From contig JAHYIO010000042.1 of the NCBI GenBank assembly GCA_020543525.1, positions 62,001 to 126,000 on the forward strand: a DNA stretch of 64,000 nt, written 5' to 3'. The notes below the pieces were generated by a model, which ran no database searches, was not told the DNA's origin, and saw only the letters and a program-made list of their open reading frames with translations. The first letter of the stretch is position 1, and every line of letters begins with the position of its first letter. Source of the stretch: Coriolopsis trogii (Eukaryota > Basidiomycota > Agaricomycetes > Polyporales > Polyporaceae). Shown piece by piece: positions 34,159 through 44,952 of the stretch. The position numbers and the translations under genes were made by a program.

Positions 34159-36064
34159 ATGTGGCTCCTCAGTACCAGACGCGCCGAACTTGAGTACTTC
34201 ACGTCTCCTGAGGCCGTCGAGGGTGGATACGCCATACTCTCACATGTATGGGAAAAGGAAGGCGAGCAGACGTTCCAAGACCTCCAGCGAGTTCGCGAGC
34301 AGTGCAAAGGATCCAACAAGAACCCACGCGATTCTGTCGGCGACAAAATCAGACGGTGCTGCGAGCTAGCAGAGCGCTACGGGTTCAAGTGGGTCTGGAT
34401 CGACACCTGCTGCATCGACAAATCGAGCAGTGCTGCACTCTCCGAAGCGATCAATTCCATGTTCCGCTACTACTCTCGCTCCCAGGTATGCTTCGCATAC
34501 CTGCGCGATGTCAACGACATCGATTCCGGGGCCACTCGCGTCGTCAAGAGCAAGTGGTTCTATCGCGGATGGACTCTACAAGAGCTCATCGGCCCCCTGC
34601 ACGTCCTATTCCTCTCCTCGTCGTGGACGATTCTCGGCTTCAAGGCGGACTATGCCTCCGCAATTGAGACTGAGCACGGCATCCCGGCTGCCGTGCTCCA
34701 AATGCAAGCCCACCCTTCGCAATACAGCATCGCCCAACGTATGTCGTGGGCGGCACGTCGGGAGACGACTCGGGTAGAAGACAAGGCGTACTCCCTCCTG
34801 GGTCTCTTTGACATGAATATGCCGACGCTTTATGGGGAAGGGGAGAAGGCCTTCCGGAGGCTTCAGGAGGAGATCATGCGACAGTGCTCCGATACGACAC
34901 TATTCGCGTGGGGACATTGGTGTCCCTCGGACAGGGAAACCCTTTCCAGTCTAGACTCGGACGAGGGAAACCCCACCAAGTCAGGGCTCTTCGCTAGATC
35001 TCCCCGCAACTTCGAGACGAGCGGGAGTATCAGTAGTGATACAATTTCGTTCCAGCCTACGACAGATGTGGTAAGCATTGTTTCATACAACCTCGCTAGA
35101 AAGTCTGAGAATGCTGAAACTTATCCCTATCCTTGATTTCTTCCTACTGAAGGTCCGATTCAAAGCGCCCAGCTCGGCGAGCTTTACCCTTACCCCTCAC
35201 GGCGTCCTCGCAACGCATCTACCTGTCGTCACTGTCTACTCGTCGCAGGGCAAACTCCTAACTTTTGGCGACTTCTCCTGGACCGGACAGGCAGTGGAAG
35301 GGCATCCCGGTTATCGGATCCCCATCTGGTTGATTCTCACCGAAACACAACCCGTGAACTCGACGCGAACATTCCGTGTTGGCTCACTGAGGGCAGGTGA
35401 CCTTCGTGTGCGTCTCCTGTCCACGCAACAGTTGAACCCTGCATACCTCACCTGGTGGAATGCTGCGCGGAGCTATCATTTGCAGGAGGTGTACCTGACG
35501 TCACAACCTCCCAGTAACGACGTGGGCACCCTCGTTCCCATACCTTTACCTCCCCCCTCCTGTGGATTATCTCCCCGTTTTCGCTTCTACGAGGCCACCC
35601 TGAGGAAGCTCCACAACCCCATTCTGGAATGGCAACTCGACAAGTCGGCCACCCGAACCAAAAACACCACGCAACAGTCGTCCCGCGACGACTCACCTAT
35701 CATCTTCCTCTATCGGCATCGCAGCGACCTCACGCATCAGATTGCCGAAGATGCTCATGCATTCATCGCGTTCGGCATCTGTACCACATCGGGAAGCCGC
35801 TCATCCTTCGCCAACGTCGACAACACAGGCATCCGCGGGCCGACGCGCAGAGGGATGGCTCACCACTGGGCCATAGTACGATGGAATCTCATGCCGGATC
35901 ACCTTCCAGTTGTCCATGACTGCCGTACGGACCACATCGAGCGGTGGCCTGTTCCGAAGACTCTCGCACTCGACAAATGGAACTATCTGAGATTCACGCA
36001 ATGTCCTATTAACCCTACAACGACTGTGATTGTAGACATCGAGGAGAAGCGATTACGCACTTGA
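34159..36064 (+). CDS. HET-domain protein HET-1
   Basis: HET (heterokaryon incompatibility, PF06985) proteins trigger growth arrest or cell death in fungal non-self recognition. Exon 1 (34159-35070, 304 codons) is the HET module. Its three family motifs are GGYAILSHVW, WVWIDTCCIDKSSSAALSEAINSM and RGWTLQELIGPLHVL, followed by RMSWAARRETTRVEDKAYSL and the TLYGEGEKAFRRLQEEI tail. The intron (GTAAGC..TGAAG, 82 nt) is phase 0. Exon 2 (35153-36064) is a 303-residue C-terminal region beginning VRFKAPSSASFTLTPHGVLA, with WWNAARSYHLQEVYL and THQIAEDAHAFIAFG. I do not recognise this second domain; it resembles that of HET-4. Total 607 residues, complete. No NACHT, WD or ankyrin repeats are attached, so it is a stand-alone HET protein. 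Confidence 0.88.
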
Positions 36065-36853
36065 ACATAGGACCCCCCGTTGTCGTCTCATGAGGGCTGC
36101 TTTGCTTCCGAGCACTAGATAGTGCCGCGTGAACGAGCGAAGCCGATGACACATTTGGATGTGAAGACCTCACGCGCCCATTTGGATTTCCTACGTGGTC
36201 CGCGGATCCATAGATGAGACGGATGGCAAGGGCGCTCGTGTGTACAACTTGATGCCGTCGCGATTGGGAAGCCATACCCTGAAATTTGCAAATTTGCTAC
36301 CGCCACGCTATCAGCTTGCTCAGGCCCTTGTAGTATCATGACATGTATCCTTGTCCAATCTTGCACGATGTGTGCCAGTATTAACCGTCCGTCTGAGTCG
36401 TCGCCTGCCACAAGCCTCCAGTGCGCGTGATCGAACACCCGATGAGTCGTATTCGGCATGTTCAACCAAGCATGTCGTTCCAGGGACCAGTACGTTTCGT
36501 TCGCGAAAGCAGAAGACTAATCGGGGCATTCGTACAATCCGAAACCTGAGAGGCTCTGGCAGATGTCGACTCGGATAACGCGGAGGAGCGAGGTCATGTG
36601 GCTGTGTCGTCGGGACTCGGGAATACCACGTCAGCATCTTTGCGCCCGACCACCACTTGCCAACCACCGTCTTCCGCACCTCTCCCCATGGCAAGTAATC
36701 AGGCATAACTGCGCAGACTGCGCCGTGCTATTATTTGTAGACACAATTCGCACGTCACAATATTCTAGTATCTATGATGGCCAGTGATCCATTCGCGCAA
36801 CTTGACATCAACTCCGAAGGTCCGCAGACGAGCTCGTCTCCGCAATCTCTGGC
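36065..36853. other. Intergenic region, no gene seen
   Basis: Spacer between HET-1 and hydrolase copy 3. Minus frames (36115-36465, 36320-36706) lack recognisable features. Confidence 0.4.
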
Positions 36854-38147
36854 ATGGCAAGCATTTCGGACTTTGTACCTCCTGTACAGACATATGCGGA
36901 AGCGTGGCTTCTCGGTCACGATGGAATTAAGTTCTACACGCGGACTTACGCAGCGTCCTCACCACAGGCGGTCGTCATCTTTGTCCACGGATTCGGGGAC
37001 CACGTAGGACGCTACGAGTGGGTCCATGCTGTCTATGCCTCCAAGGGAATCACCGCCTTTGCATTTGGCCAGCGCGGCTTTGGCCTCACAGCGCTTGACA
37101 CCAGCGGACAGAGGAGTCAGGAAAGTCAGCACGGGCAGACCAGCTGGTCGGAGCAGTTCGCGGACATGGAGTGGTGGCTCAAGTTTGTGGTCGATCAGTA
37201 CCCGGGGCTCCCGGTGTACCTGATGGGTCACTCTATGGTGCGTTATAATTTGTACTCTCTGGACGCTGGCTAAATGGGTGTTACAGGGCGGTGGCCTCGT
37301 CCTTGGTTTTGCTACGCGTTCATCCGCCCCGCCCGCAGAAGAGAGCAGGGGGAGAGTCGACGAGTAGGACGAGAGGCGCCGATGCGATGACTCCAGCCAA
37401 AAGCCTTACGCTCTCTTTGGGTTCCTTCTTAATGTCGCAAGCAAAATGTTTCCGAACCTCCTTCACGCTGCCCCGGCTGATCGTAGTGCAAGTGCATTGT
37501 GCCGGGTGCGCATATATGGTGTCTGACGGTTCGACTTGTCATATTAGGCTTTCTCGCGCGATCCGATACTCAACGCATCAAACGACATGGATCCCCTTTG
37601 TGAGCGAAAAGGAACCCTGAGATGCTTCAACGACATGATCAGCGGTGTACGCACTATCCATTTCTATGGTCCTCGCCGCACGTATTCCGGCGCTGATGCC
37701 ATCCTTTGTCAGGGAAGGCTGCTACTGCAGAATGACTACAAGAATTGGCCTGCTGATCTTCCAGTTCGTTTATCAGTCGCTCGTCCGGGGTCCCGCTCTT
37801 TGCTGACTTCTTGATTTGCACGCAGATACTCATTGCCCATGGTACAGCAGACAAGGTTAGTCTTGCTTCGGTTCGGTGAGTTCGTTCTAAGCGTTATCTG
37901 ATTCCCTTGTAGGCCACATCGCACAAAGCATCTCAGGAATTCTATGAGAAATTGGACGCGCACGAGAAGGAGCTCATGTTGGTGAAGGTGCTTCTCCTTT
38001 TTATATTTTTGTGACCTCGCTTGAGCATTTACGCAAGCATCGCAGGATGCGTACCACGACCTGACTGAAGAGCCTGACGGCGTGAAGGAGAAGTTCGTCG
38101 ACGATTGCGTCGGTTGGATTTTGAGGCATGTAGCAAGTTGCGAGTGA
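36854..38147 (+). pseudogene. Alpha/beta hydrolase copy 3, broken by a 75-bp inversion in exon 2
   Basis: Same seven-exon plan as the sister genes. Exon 1 (36854-37237) runs from MASISDFVPPVQTYAEAWLL to the elbow GHSM. Exon 2 (37287-37487, 67 codons as in copies 1 and 4) reads GGGLVLGFATRSSAPPAEES, then goes into AGGGGGAGAG..GAGTAG, a stop. The segment 37341-37415 is inverted; on the other strand it gives ESVRLLAGVIASAPLVLL and continues in frame into ALFGFLLNVASKMFPNLL. Exons 3-7 keep the lengths 33, 17, 10 and 25 codons plus the end, with ILIAHGTADK (Asp) and DAYHDLTEEPDG (His). Other oddities are GQRGFG in place of DQRGFG, and a GC donor (GCAAGT) after exon 2. No other disabling change is present, so the break looks young, or the inversion exists in only some alleles. 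Confidence 0.82.
37341..37415. other. Micro-inversion bounded by GAGAGC/GCTCTC
   Basis: The block is exactly 75 bp (25 codons) and begins and ends with a 6-bp inverted repeat, GAGAGC at 37341-37346 and GCTCTC at 37410-37415. Its reverse complement encodes the conserved segment matching ESVSLVAGVVATSPLVLL of hydrolase copy 4. Reading frame is kept on both flanks. Confidence 0.88.
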
Positions 38148-38723
38148 AAGGGATACTATCCGTGTAGTTGATACAAACATTTGCGAGCTTTTCCAATCAC
38201 CGTTGTGTATTTACCGAGCCAACCATTTGGAAAAGTGAGAACGGATGAGTCTTTTATGCAATGTTTGTTTGGTGCCACTCTACTTCCGCACAGCCATCCT
38301 CGTGATTTGCTACTTACTGAACGACTGTCAGAGAGGATTCGCCCAATTACGCCTGTCGGACTCCGCGTTTGACACAATTTGAATCGGACCTCACATCGCT
38401 AGGAGAGGGAGTGGCTGTGCTGTTCTGAGCCCTGACCCACCCACCACCATCATCTCATCCTGCGGCTGCTCTCTTCGCACATATATTCAGACAGTTCACC
38501 TCATGCTGCTGTGGAATAGACTTGAACTCACGGGTACCTCCTCTGCGATGTCTGACACACTCTCCAAGACCGCGCAGCATCCAGCCTCGGCCACGCCGCC
38601 CGGCAAGGCATCAGAGAAGCATACGTTGCTGATCGTAGCCAATTATACGTGCACTCATTGAACTGCAACCACCACGACCTCAGGACCCTGCCCACTGCTC
38701 TCTGCACGATAAGCACTTTAATT
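38148..38723. other. Intergenic region between hydrolase copies 3 and 4
   Basis: About 575 bp, no gene. A TATA-like CATATATTC lies near 38478, about 240 bp before the copy 4 start codon. Confidence 0.4.
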
Positions 38724-40021
38724 ATGTCGTCCACAAGTCCTCCGCGGGCATACACTGAAGCGTGGCTACCCGGACGCGATGGCCTCAATTTCTACACCCG
38801 TACGTACGCCGCACCTACCCCTCAGGCTGCCATAGTCTTTGTACACGGCTTCGCGGAGTACGTGGGACGCTACGAGTGGGCGCACGGAGTGTACGCGTCC
38901 AAGGGCATTACCGTGTTCGCTTTCGATCAGCGCGGATTCGGCCTCACAGCGCTCGACACCACGGGGAAGAAGAGCAAGGAGAGCAAGTACGGGAAGACGA
39001 GCTGGGCGGACCAGTTCGCGGACATTGAGTGGTGGCTGAAGTACGTCGCAGACCAGTACCCGCGGCTACCCGTCTACTTGATGGGACACTCCATGGTGCG
39101 TCTTGTCCATATCCCTTAATTCTCCCGCCGTTCAAGATGCATGCCAGGGCGGCGCTCTATCCCTCGGCTTCGTCACTCGACCGTCTCCTCCCCCTACGAA
39201 AGAAAGCGTATCACTTGTAGCGGGTGTTGTCGCTACAAGCCCTCTTGTATTGCTCTCCAACCCTCCCTTGGCCGTTGTGCGATTCGTGGGCGAGCTAGTC
39301 AGCAAGGTGCTCCCAGCTTTTGTCGTCTCTGCGCCTGTCGATCCCAATGTATGTAGCGTGTCGATTTGGTATGCATATGTGCTGTCTAATGTCTCTTGGC
39401 TGTGATTCTAGGCTCTCTCGCACGACCCGGTCCTCAACGCGGCGAATGCCAGAGATCAACTCTGTCCGCAGAAAGGCTCGCTGAAAGGCATCAGCGACAT
39501 GATTGGCGGGGTGCGTCCATCGTACAGGGCAGAGTGCCGCTTTGTTGACATTGCGTGTGAGACAGGGCGAGCAACTGCTCCAGAATGACTACAAGAACTG
39601 GCCAGCGGACCTTCCCGTACGTCGTCCAAGACACTATCCATCGTTTCCGCTGATTGATCCATTTCTGTAGGTACTGATCGCCCACGGCACCGAAGACAGG
39701 GTGAGAGAGTCTCAATGCAGGTCGCACGCGGGTGGAACTGATAGACATCCCACAAGGTCACGTCGTACAAGGCATCTAAGCAGTTCTTCGACAAAGTATG
39801 GGCGCACGACAAGGAACTTATGTCTATCGAGGTATGCTTCTACCGCTCTGGCCAGATCGAGGTCCTCACATGCGTGTGTTCAGGACGGATTCCACGAGCT
39901 CGTCAACGAGCCGAATGGCGTTAAAGAGAGTTTCGTTGACGGCTGCATTTCCTGGATTCTCAAGCATGCCTCAACTCGTGATGAGAGCGCTCTCACGAGG
40001 ATGTCCGGACCCGCATCATGA
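38724..40021 (+). CDS. Alpha/beta hydrolase, monoacylglycerol-lipase type, copy 4
   Basis: The best reference copy of the group. Exons: 38724-39095, 39148-39348, 39412-39510, 39566-39616, 39671-39700, 39757-39831 and 39884-40021, giving 321 residues. Features are YTEAWLPGRDGLNFYTRTYA, IVFVHGFAEYVGRYEWAHG, FAFDQRGFGLTAL, nucleophile in MGHSM|GGAL (Ser at about residue 123), VLIAHGTEDR with the catalytic Asp, and DGFHELVNEPNG with the His. No signal peptide or membrane helix, so probably cytosolic or lipid-droplet associated as in yeast Yju3 (inference). It is closest to copy 3, next door; the two share QNDYKNWPADLP. Intact. Confidence 0.88.
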
Positions 40022-40671
40022 ACTATATATTAACCTGTACGCCGCGTTTCTCCTGTACGTTGAATGCACATCACTTTTGTAGCCCTCGGAAATATAGCCA
40101 TTCTGATGTACTTTAGTAGTCGCTGATATATGGCTGCGCATCCTACACCTCATCAGCACGCCCAACGGCAGACGGCCGTTTTCGGGATTCCTAATCAGGA
40201 ATCGTCAGTGTCCTCAAGGCCCAGGGAGCTGTCGCTTGATGTCGGATGAGGCGCTGACATGTGGGCTCCGTCGAAGAGTTAACGTCACTGGAAACACCTG
40301 CGGTATCGTCAGGCTATGGACTAAAACGAGACACATTCTGAGGCACGTAGCGTCATCCCGCACAGTTCGACGTGCATGACAGGAATGCCGGCGGCCAGGA
40401 AGCGACTGTGGATTCTGTGGCCATGCAGCCGGTCACACACGGCGCTCTTTCTGCCACTCTATACAACTATGAGGCAGGCTCCAGATCGGAAATCCTGCTT
40501 GTACCGAACATACAAGCTCGCTCCAGAATGTCGGTAATCACACCGATTTCGATGATATCCTAAATGATACGAGAACAAAATGTCATACAGAACCCTCGTG
40601 AGCCCCACAACTGCTTCTACAATGCTTCTCCTTGTGAGCTGACCAGGTACTTTCGCAGGTTGCACAAAAGA
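40022..40671. other. Convergent intergenic region, no gene seen
   Basis: Between two converging genes. Contains a short inverted repeat-like TTCGGGATTCCTAATCAGGAATCGTC near 40182; nothing else noted. Confidence 0.35.
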
Positions 40672-42172
40672 TCACTTCGCGACAACGTCACGGACCGACG
40701 CCTCTTCGATGTCTCGCTCGACAGTTCGTGTGATATGCAGCGATATCGTCTGCAGAGGATGCGCTCGGCCAAGATGTCCGACCGCGGACTCCTCCTGTCG
40801 CACAGAAGCGGGCGTCACCCAACGGATGGTTTCTGTACCGGGTGCAGATTCCTGAGCGTACCCAAGGCCGACACGGACTGTGATGAGCATGAACGTGATC
40901 CCGCTCACGACGGGCGCACAACCGGAGCCTATCGTTTCGAGCGGCGAACCTGCGAGGTACCAAATGAGGTAGAGGAACACCCACGACCTATCCGAGAATA
41001 CGTGAGCGACAACAGCCTGGGTGCTCGCTGGTGATGGAGGAAGTCCACGCACGTCCATAGGGCGGCGCTCTCGACAAATATGGCCAATCCTTCCTGTACC
41101 TCGTGGTGAGCATACAGTACGAGTCCTCGTCACCAGTGAGCCGATGACTCACGAGTAGACTTCTTCCACCCTGTCCCATTCCTGTTCCCCTCAGCAGCCG
41201 ATTCGTCTTCCAAATTCGCCAGGAGATGGCAGCTAGCGTATCGCAGAAATATGGTCGGTACGCTTACGGCTGAGCGAAAGCATCCATGCGCACCTGTTCC
41301 ATACACATTTGTGCTTTAATGCCTTCAGTGATTATCCCTCCGCACGTACCGGCGGGACACTCACCAAACAGTCATCACACAAGCAGCAGTGATCCAGCGT
41401 GCGACCGAGGCTGTGAATACCCCCGTATCGGATTGCGACACGCTGAATTGGCGTATACCCCCGCATGCGGACGCTATAGGTCATTCGAAGTAAGCTGCGT
41501 CGCCTCGTCTACCGTCTCTCGAGCGATCGCCTACCGACGAGTCCCATATCGGTGAACATGGGTAGGACGGCAACCTGCCATGTCCGTCCAAATACCAGCC
41601 ATACTCGGTACGTCTAAATGCAATTTAAACGTGAGCGGTACATCATAGCAAGTAGGCTATAGATGGAAGCGCATACTGACTATGATCAAGTCAGCTAGGA
41701 CGGCGGTGAGGCCCAGCAGCACTAGTCTTGCGACCTGGATCCGTTCGCGCAGGTCTGTCAGAAATTCGACTCCGGAAGGCCCCGTTCCGTGCTTGACGAA
41801 CACGACGACGAGGCGCTGCGCCGAAAACACAAGGTGCTAGAATGAGCACAGTGCCCGACAACAAGTCAGCACTACCTCTCACCGTCACGACACTATTGCG
41901 AACTGTCGTGCACTCACCACGGTGATCGTCAACATGAGCAGCATGTTTGCCAGCACGAGCGGCGAGTTGCGCACCCTCCATATGGACAGGATCCATTTCG
42001 ACACCGAGCTCTCGCTGGTCTGGGAAGCCACGCCGCGCTTCAGGCGATGGCGCTGCACGAGAAGGACGAGCGAGGCCGAGGAAAGGAGGATGAATATGCC
42101 GTAGAGCATGAACTCGATGTATACGCCAACAATGTTGGCTGTGAAGAGGCTGCCATCTGAGGGATGCGACAT
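40672..42172 (-). CDS. Uncharacterised multipass membrane protein, copy B
   Basis: Paralogue of copy A (15213-16714). Exon 1 starts at 42172: MSHPSDGSLFTANIVGVYIE, then FMLYGIFILLSSASLVLLVQ and NSPLVLANMLLMLTITV. The second exon reads FSAQRLVVVFVKHGTGPSG, VEFLTDLRERIQVARLVLLG and LTAVLADLIIV. The third has VWLVFGRTWQVAVLPMF. Later exons give RIWKTNRLLRGTG and the last exon YLIWYLAGSPLETIGSGCAP, GITFMLITVRVGLGYAQE and the tail PLQTISLHITRTVERDIEE..DVVAK. Roughly seven helices. Middle exons around 41300-41560 are harder to place than in copy A. The conserved tail PLQTISL suggests a shared cytoplasmic function. Unknown role. Confidence 0.7.
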
Positions 42173-42536
42173 GAGCGAAGGGTGCGGGGGTAAATGCGGG
42201 GGGACCGACTACTCCAGACGCGTACAAGTATCGCATCGGGAGAAGCTCTGTCAGGAAGCTTGGGAAGTTGAACATACCATTGTACTCATTACTTGTTTCC
42301 CTGGCCTCACCAAAATATCGCTGCGAAAACCGCGGCCGAGATCGCACCAAAGGGTATGCAGATTGAGCGCCACTTGCATAGAGTTTCGAAGGATGCGCTC
42401 GAGAGAACAGGCTGAGCGCATCAGGTTCCCTGTTCTATCGGAGGCCCACGATGGCATGATGTGAGAGTTTCATGAGCAGAGCATTGTAGTGGGAAAACGA
42501 GTGTCAAGCCTTGGGCTTGGAGCATGAAGCGGTTGC

Positions 42537-44952
42537 TCAGATGTCAAATACCGAACCTAGCGAACAACAACACCTTGAGAAGAGCCTAAGCAAATACGAT
42601 TGTAACGGGGTTCCAGAGAAGTCAACCCAAGGTCCACTCGTGAACAATGGCAGGATCTGGAGAACATAAGTGAGAATCACACTACCAACAGTCAGAATGC
42701 CATCATCAGAACTGAATCGGAAAAATACAAGAGTAGTCACCGCCAACACTGTGTATGAAAGAAGGGAACAGACACGTGGCCAGCGGTCACTCATTCGTCG
42801 CGCTTGCTCTCTCCCAACCTGATAGAGACGGTTCTGTACACATATCAGCACGAATTCTGAGAAATCACCACGAAGGATCCACTCACACTTTGACCCCGTC
42901 CCCTGCAGTCTCGAGCTCCACCCACTCGTATCCACTCGGGACATTCTGCGCCAGCCAGATCAGCGCCATAAATATTGCCTTCCGAGGGAGACCGTTGTGC
43001 TGCTGAAGACGAGGACCCTTCTGAGAGCCGGAAGGAGCCTCGCGACGTGATGGCCACCTCCGGTCAAGTACAGCTTCCTTCTCATCCAGCACCTCCCGAG
43101 TCGGTATGCGGACGCCAACCTCCTGCAACAATCTCCTGTACACAGTGCCTTCCAACTCGAGGTGGGCGAGTAGCTTATCCGAGCGCGCAAGCACGTCCCT
43201 GCGGAACGAGAACCGGACCGTCCGTTCCGCGTCGCCGAACCGCTTCTCAGTCGACAGTGGCCACGCAGAGACGTGGTCGACCGCACAGCTATGTCCAATC
43301 TCCGGGATGCGCGTCTGGTTCCGATGGCAGATAGTCACCCTGGCCCACGCTGCAGGTCCCTCGGGTGAGGGATTCTTCACACATCTGCCGACGTCCAGGT
43401 GGATGTGCTCGCCGTGGGATGGGTTGCTGAGGTGGATGCGAAAGTCTGCGGTATCTTCATACTGACGATGACCGACGGTGAAGAGGGACGTGAGCTGTGT
43501 GATGAGCCAATGTGGGAAACGGAACGCCATTTTCCTGTGGTTGAGCTGAAGTCGGAAAAAAGGGGTATCTGGCGAGTCCTCGAAGTCGGGGCTGACGGTG
43601 ATGTAGATGGTGCGCCAGACAGCCTCCACGGGCTTGCCCCATAGTTGCAGATCGTAGAGGTTTTTCCCCAGGGAGATCGTGCGTCCCTGACCCACGACGC
43701 CGTCCGGATGCAGGAATGATGCGCTCGTGTGGTACAGAGGTCGCTTAGGGTCCAAAGACCTCACCGAGCGATGCAGGAGTAGACCAAGGTGTTCCTTGAA
43801 CCTCTCGCACAGCAACACGGCAACGGTCAAGCCGTCTGACTCAATTATGGGGAACCTGCACTTCATGCCGTAGTTCGTCAACTGAAACCTCGGAATCTCC
43901 CCATTATCAAAGGGGCTGACGGGGTGGATCTTGTTGACCTGCTGCGGAGTCGATCAGCACCAGCATGCAGTAATCCGGCACAAATCACTCACATTTGGAT
44001 GCAGTGCCTTCTGCATCTCTGTATATGGCTCGAGGGGTCTTGCCACCATCGGCATGTAGAATGTCGAGCCGAGGTCAAAATCAGCAGGCGAACGGGCTAG
44101 GAGATACTGGATTCCCGTCAGGGGAGAGACCGAGTGGTCTCCATCGTACATGAGAAGATCATTGTGAGCTCTCAACGGCAGATACGAGCCCCACGTGAAA
44201 AGGCTGGTGTCGATGGCGTTCTTGATGATCTCCAGCTGGAGACGGTGGAATGCGTGACGCCCTTCGCCATAGATGATAGGCATGTTAACGCCAAAGAGGC
44301 CCATGAGGCAGTACGCCTCGTCCTCGACGCGCGTCGTGCGGCGCTTCGAGGCCCAGTGCATGCGAACAGCAATTCCAACAGCCCAAAGCGTTGTCTTCTG
44401 CTCGAGAATTTCCGACCATACCCCGGTGATGTCTTGTAGGAGGTCACATAGCTCCGACTTCGTTCCCAGCAGCTCCCAGTCCTTGGAATAGAAGATGACC
44501 GTCGCTGGCGCAATGAGTTCTTGCAGGGTCCATCCACGTGTATGCCATTGGCTCCGTCGAAACTCAGAGTTTTCTTCGTCCAAGATACAGTCGCTTGAGA
44601 CGTCCTCGAGATATGCGTAGCAGACCTCCGCTTGTGAATACCAGAGGAACATGGAGTTGATGGCCTCGGAGAGCTCGGAGCTGCTCGTCTTGTCGATGCA
44701 GCAGGAGTCAATCCACAGCCACTCGTGACCATCTTTTGCGGCAAGCCTGCAACACTCTTGAATCTTGTGCGAAACTTCGCCAATAGGGGTAGTCCCGGAT
44801 ACTCTGCACCTCTCCGTGATGTGCTTGATGTCATGAAAGGTCTGCTCGTCCTGGCTCCATCGATGAGAGAGGATGGCATAGCCGCTACCGACCGCATACG
44901 CGCTTGAGAAGAAGTGGAGCTCCGCAGAAGAGGTATTGAGCAACCACATCAC
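42537..44952 (-). CDS. HET-domain protein HET-2, possibly with a membrane tail
   Basis: Exon 1 (44952-43993, 320 codons, or from the second Met) is the HET module: GSGYAILSHRW, WLWIDSCCIDKTSSSELSEA, RGWTLQELIAPATVI, RMHWASKRRTTRVEDEAYCL, IIYGEGRHAFHRLQLEI. A phase-0 intron (GTGAGT..CAGCAG) leads to exon 2 (43938 downward), beginning VNKIHPVSPFDNGEIPRFQL. It contains FKEHLGLLLHRSV, AVWRTIYITVSPD and HGEHIHLDVGRC, the HET-3-type C-terminal region. Read through, exon 2 stops at 42883 (671 residues). If a GTGTGA donor after 42889 is used instead, a third in-frame exon (42833-42537) adds 98 residues with two hydrophobic helices (VCSLLSYTVLAVTTLVFF and ILTVGSVILTYVLQILPLF). Which end is used is unknown. 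TATA-like CTATATAG lies upstream. Confidence 0.83.

Noticed and set aside
36774..37007. Upstream ATG and frame in front of hydrolase copy 3 (MASDPFAQLD)
   Set aside because: It is in a different frame from the conserved YAEAWLL segment, with no splice signals to join it. The ATG at 36854 fits the sister genes better.
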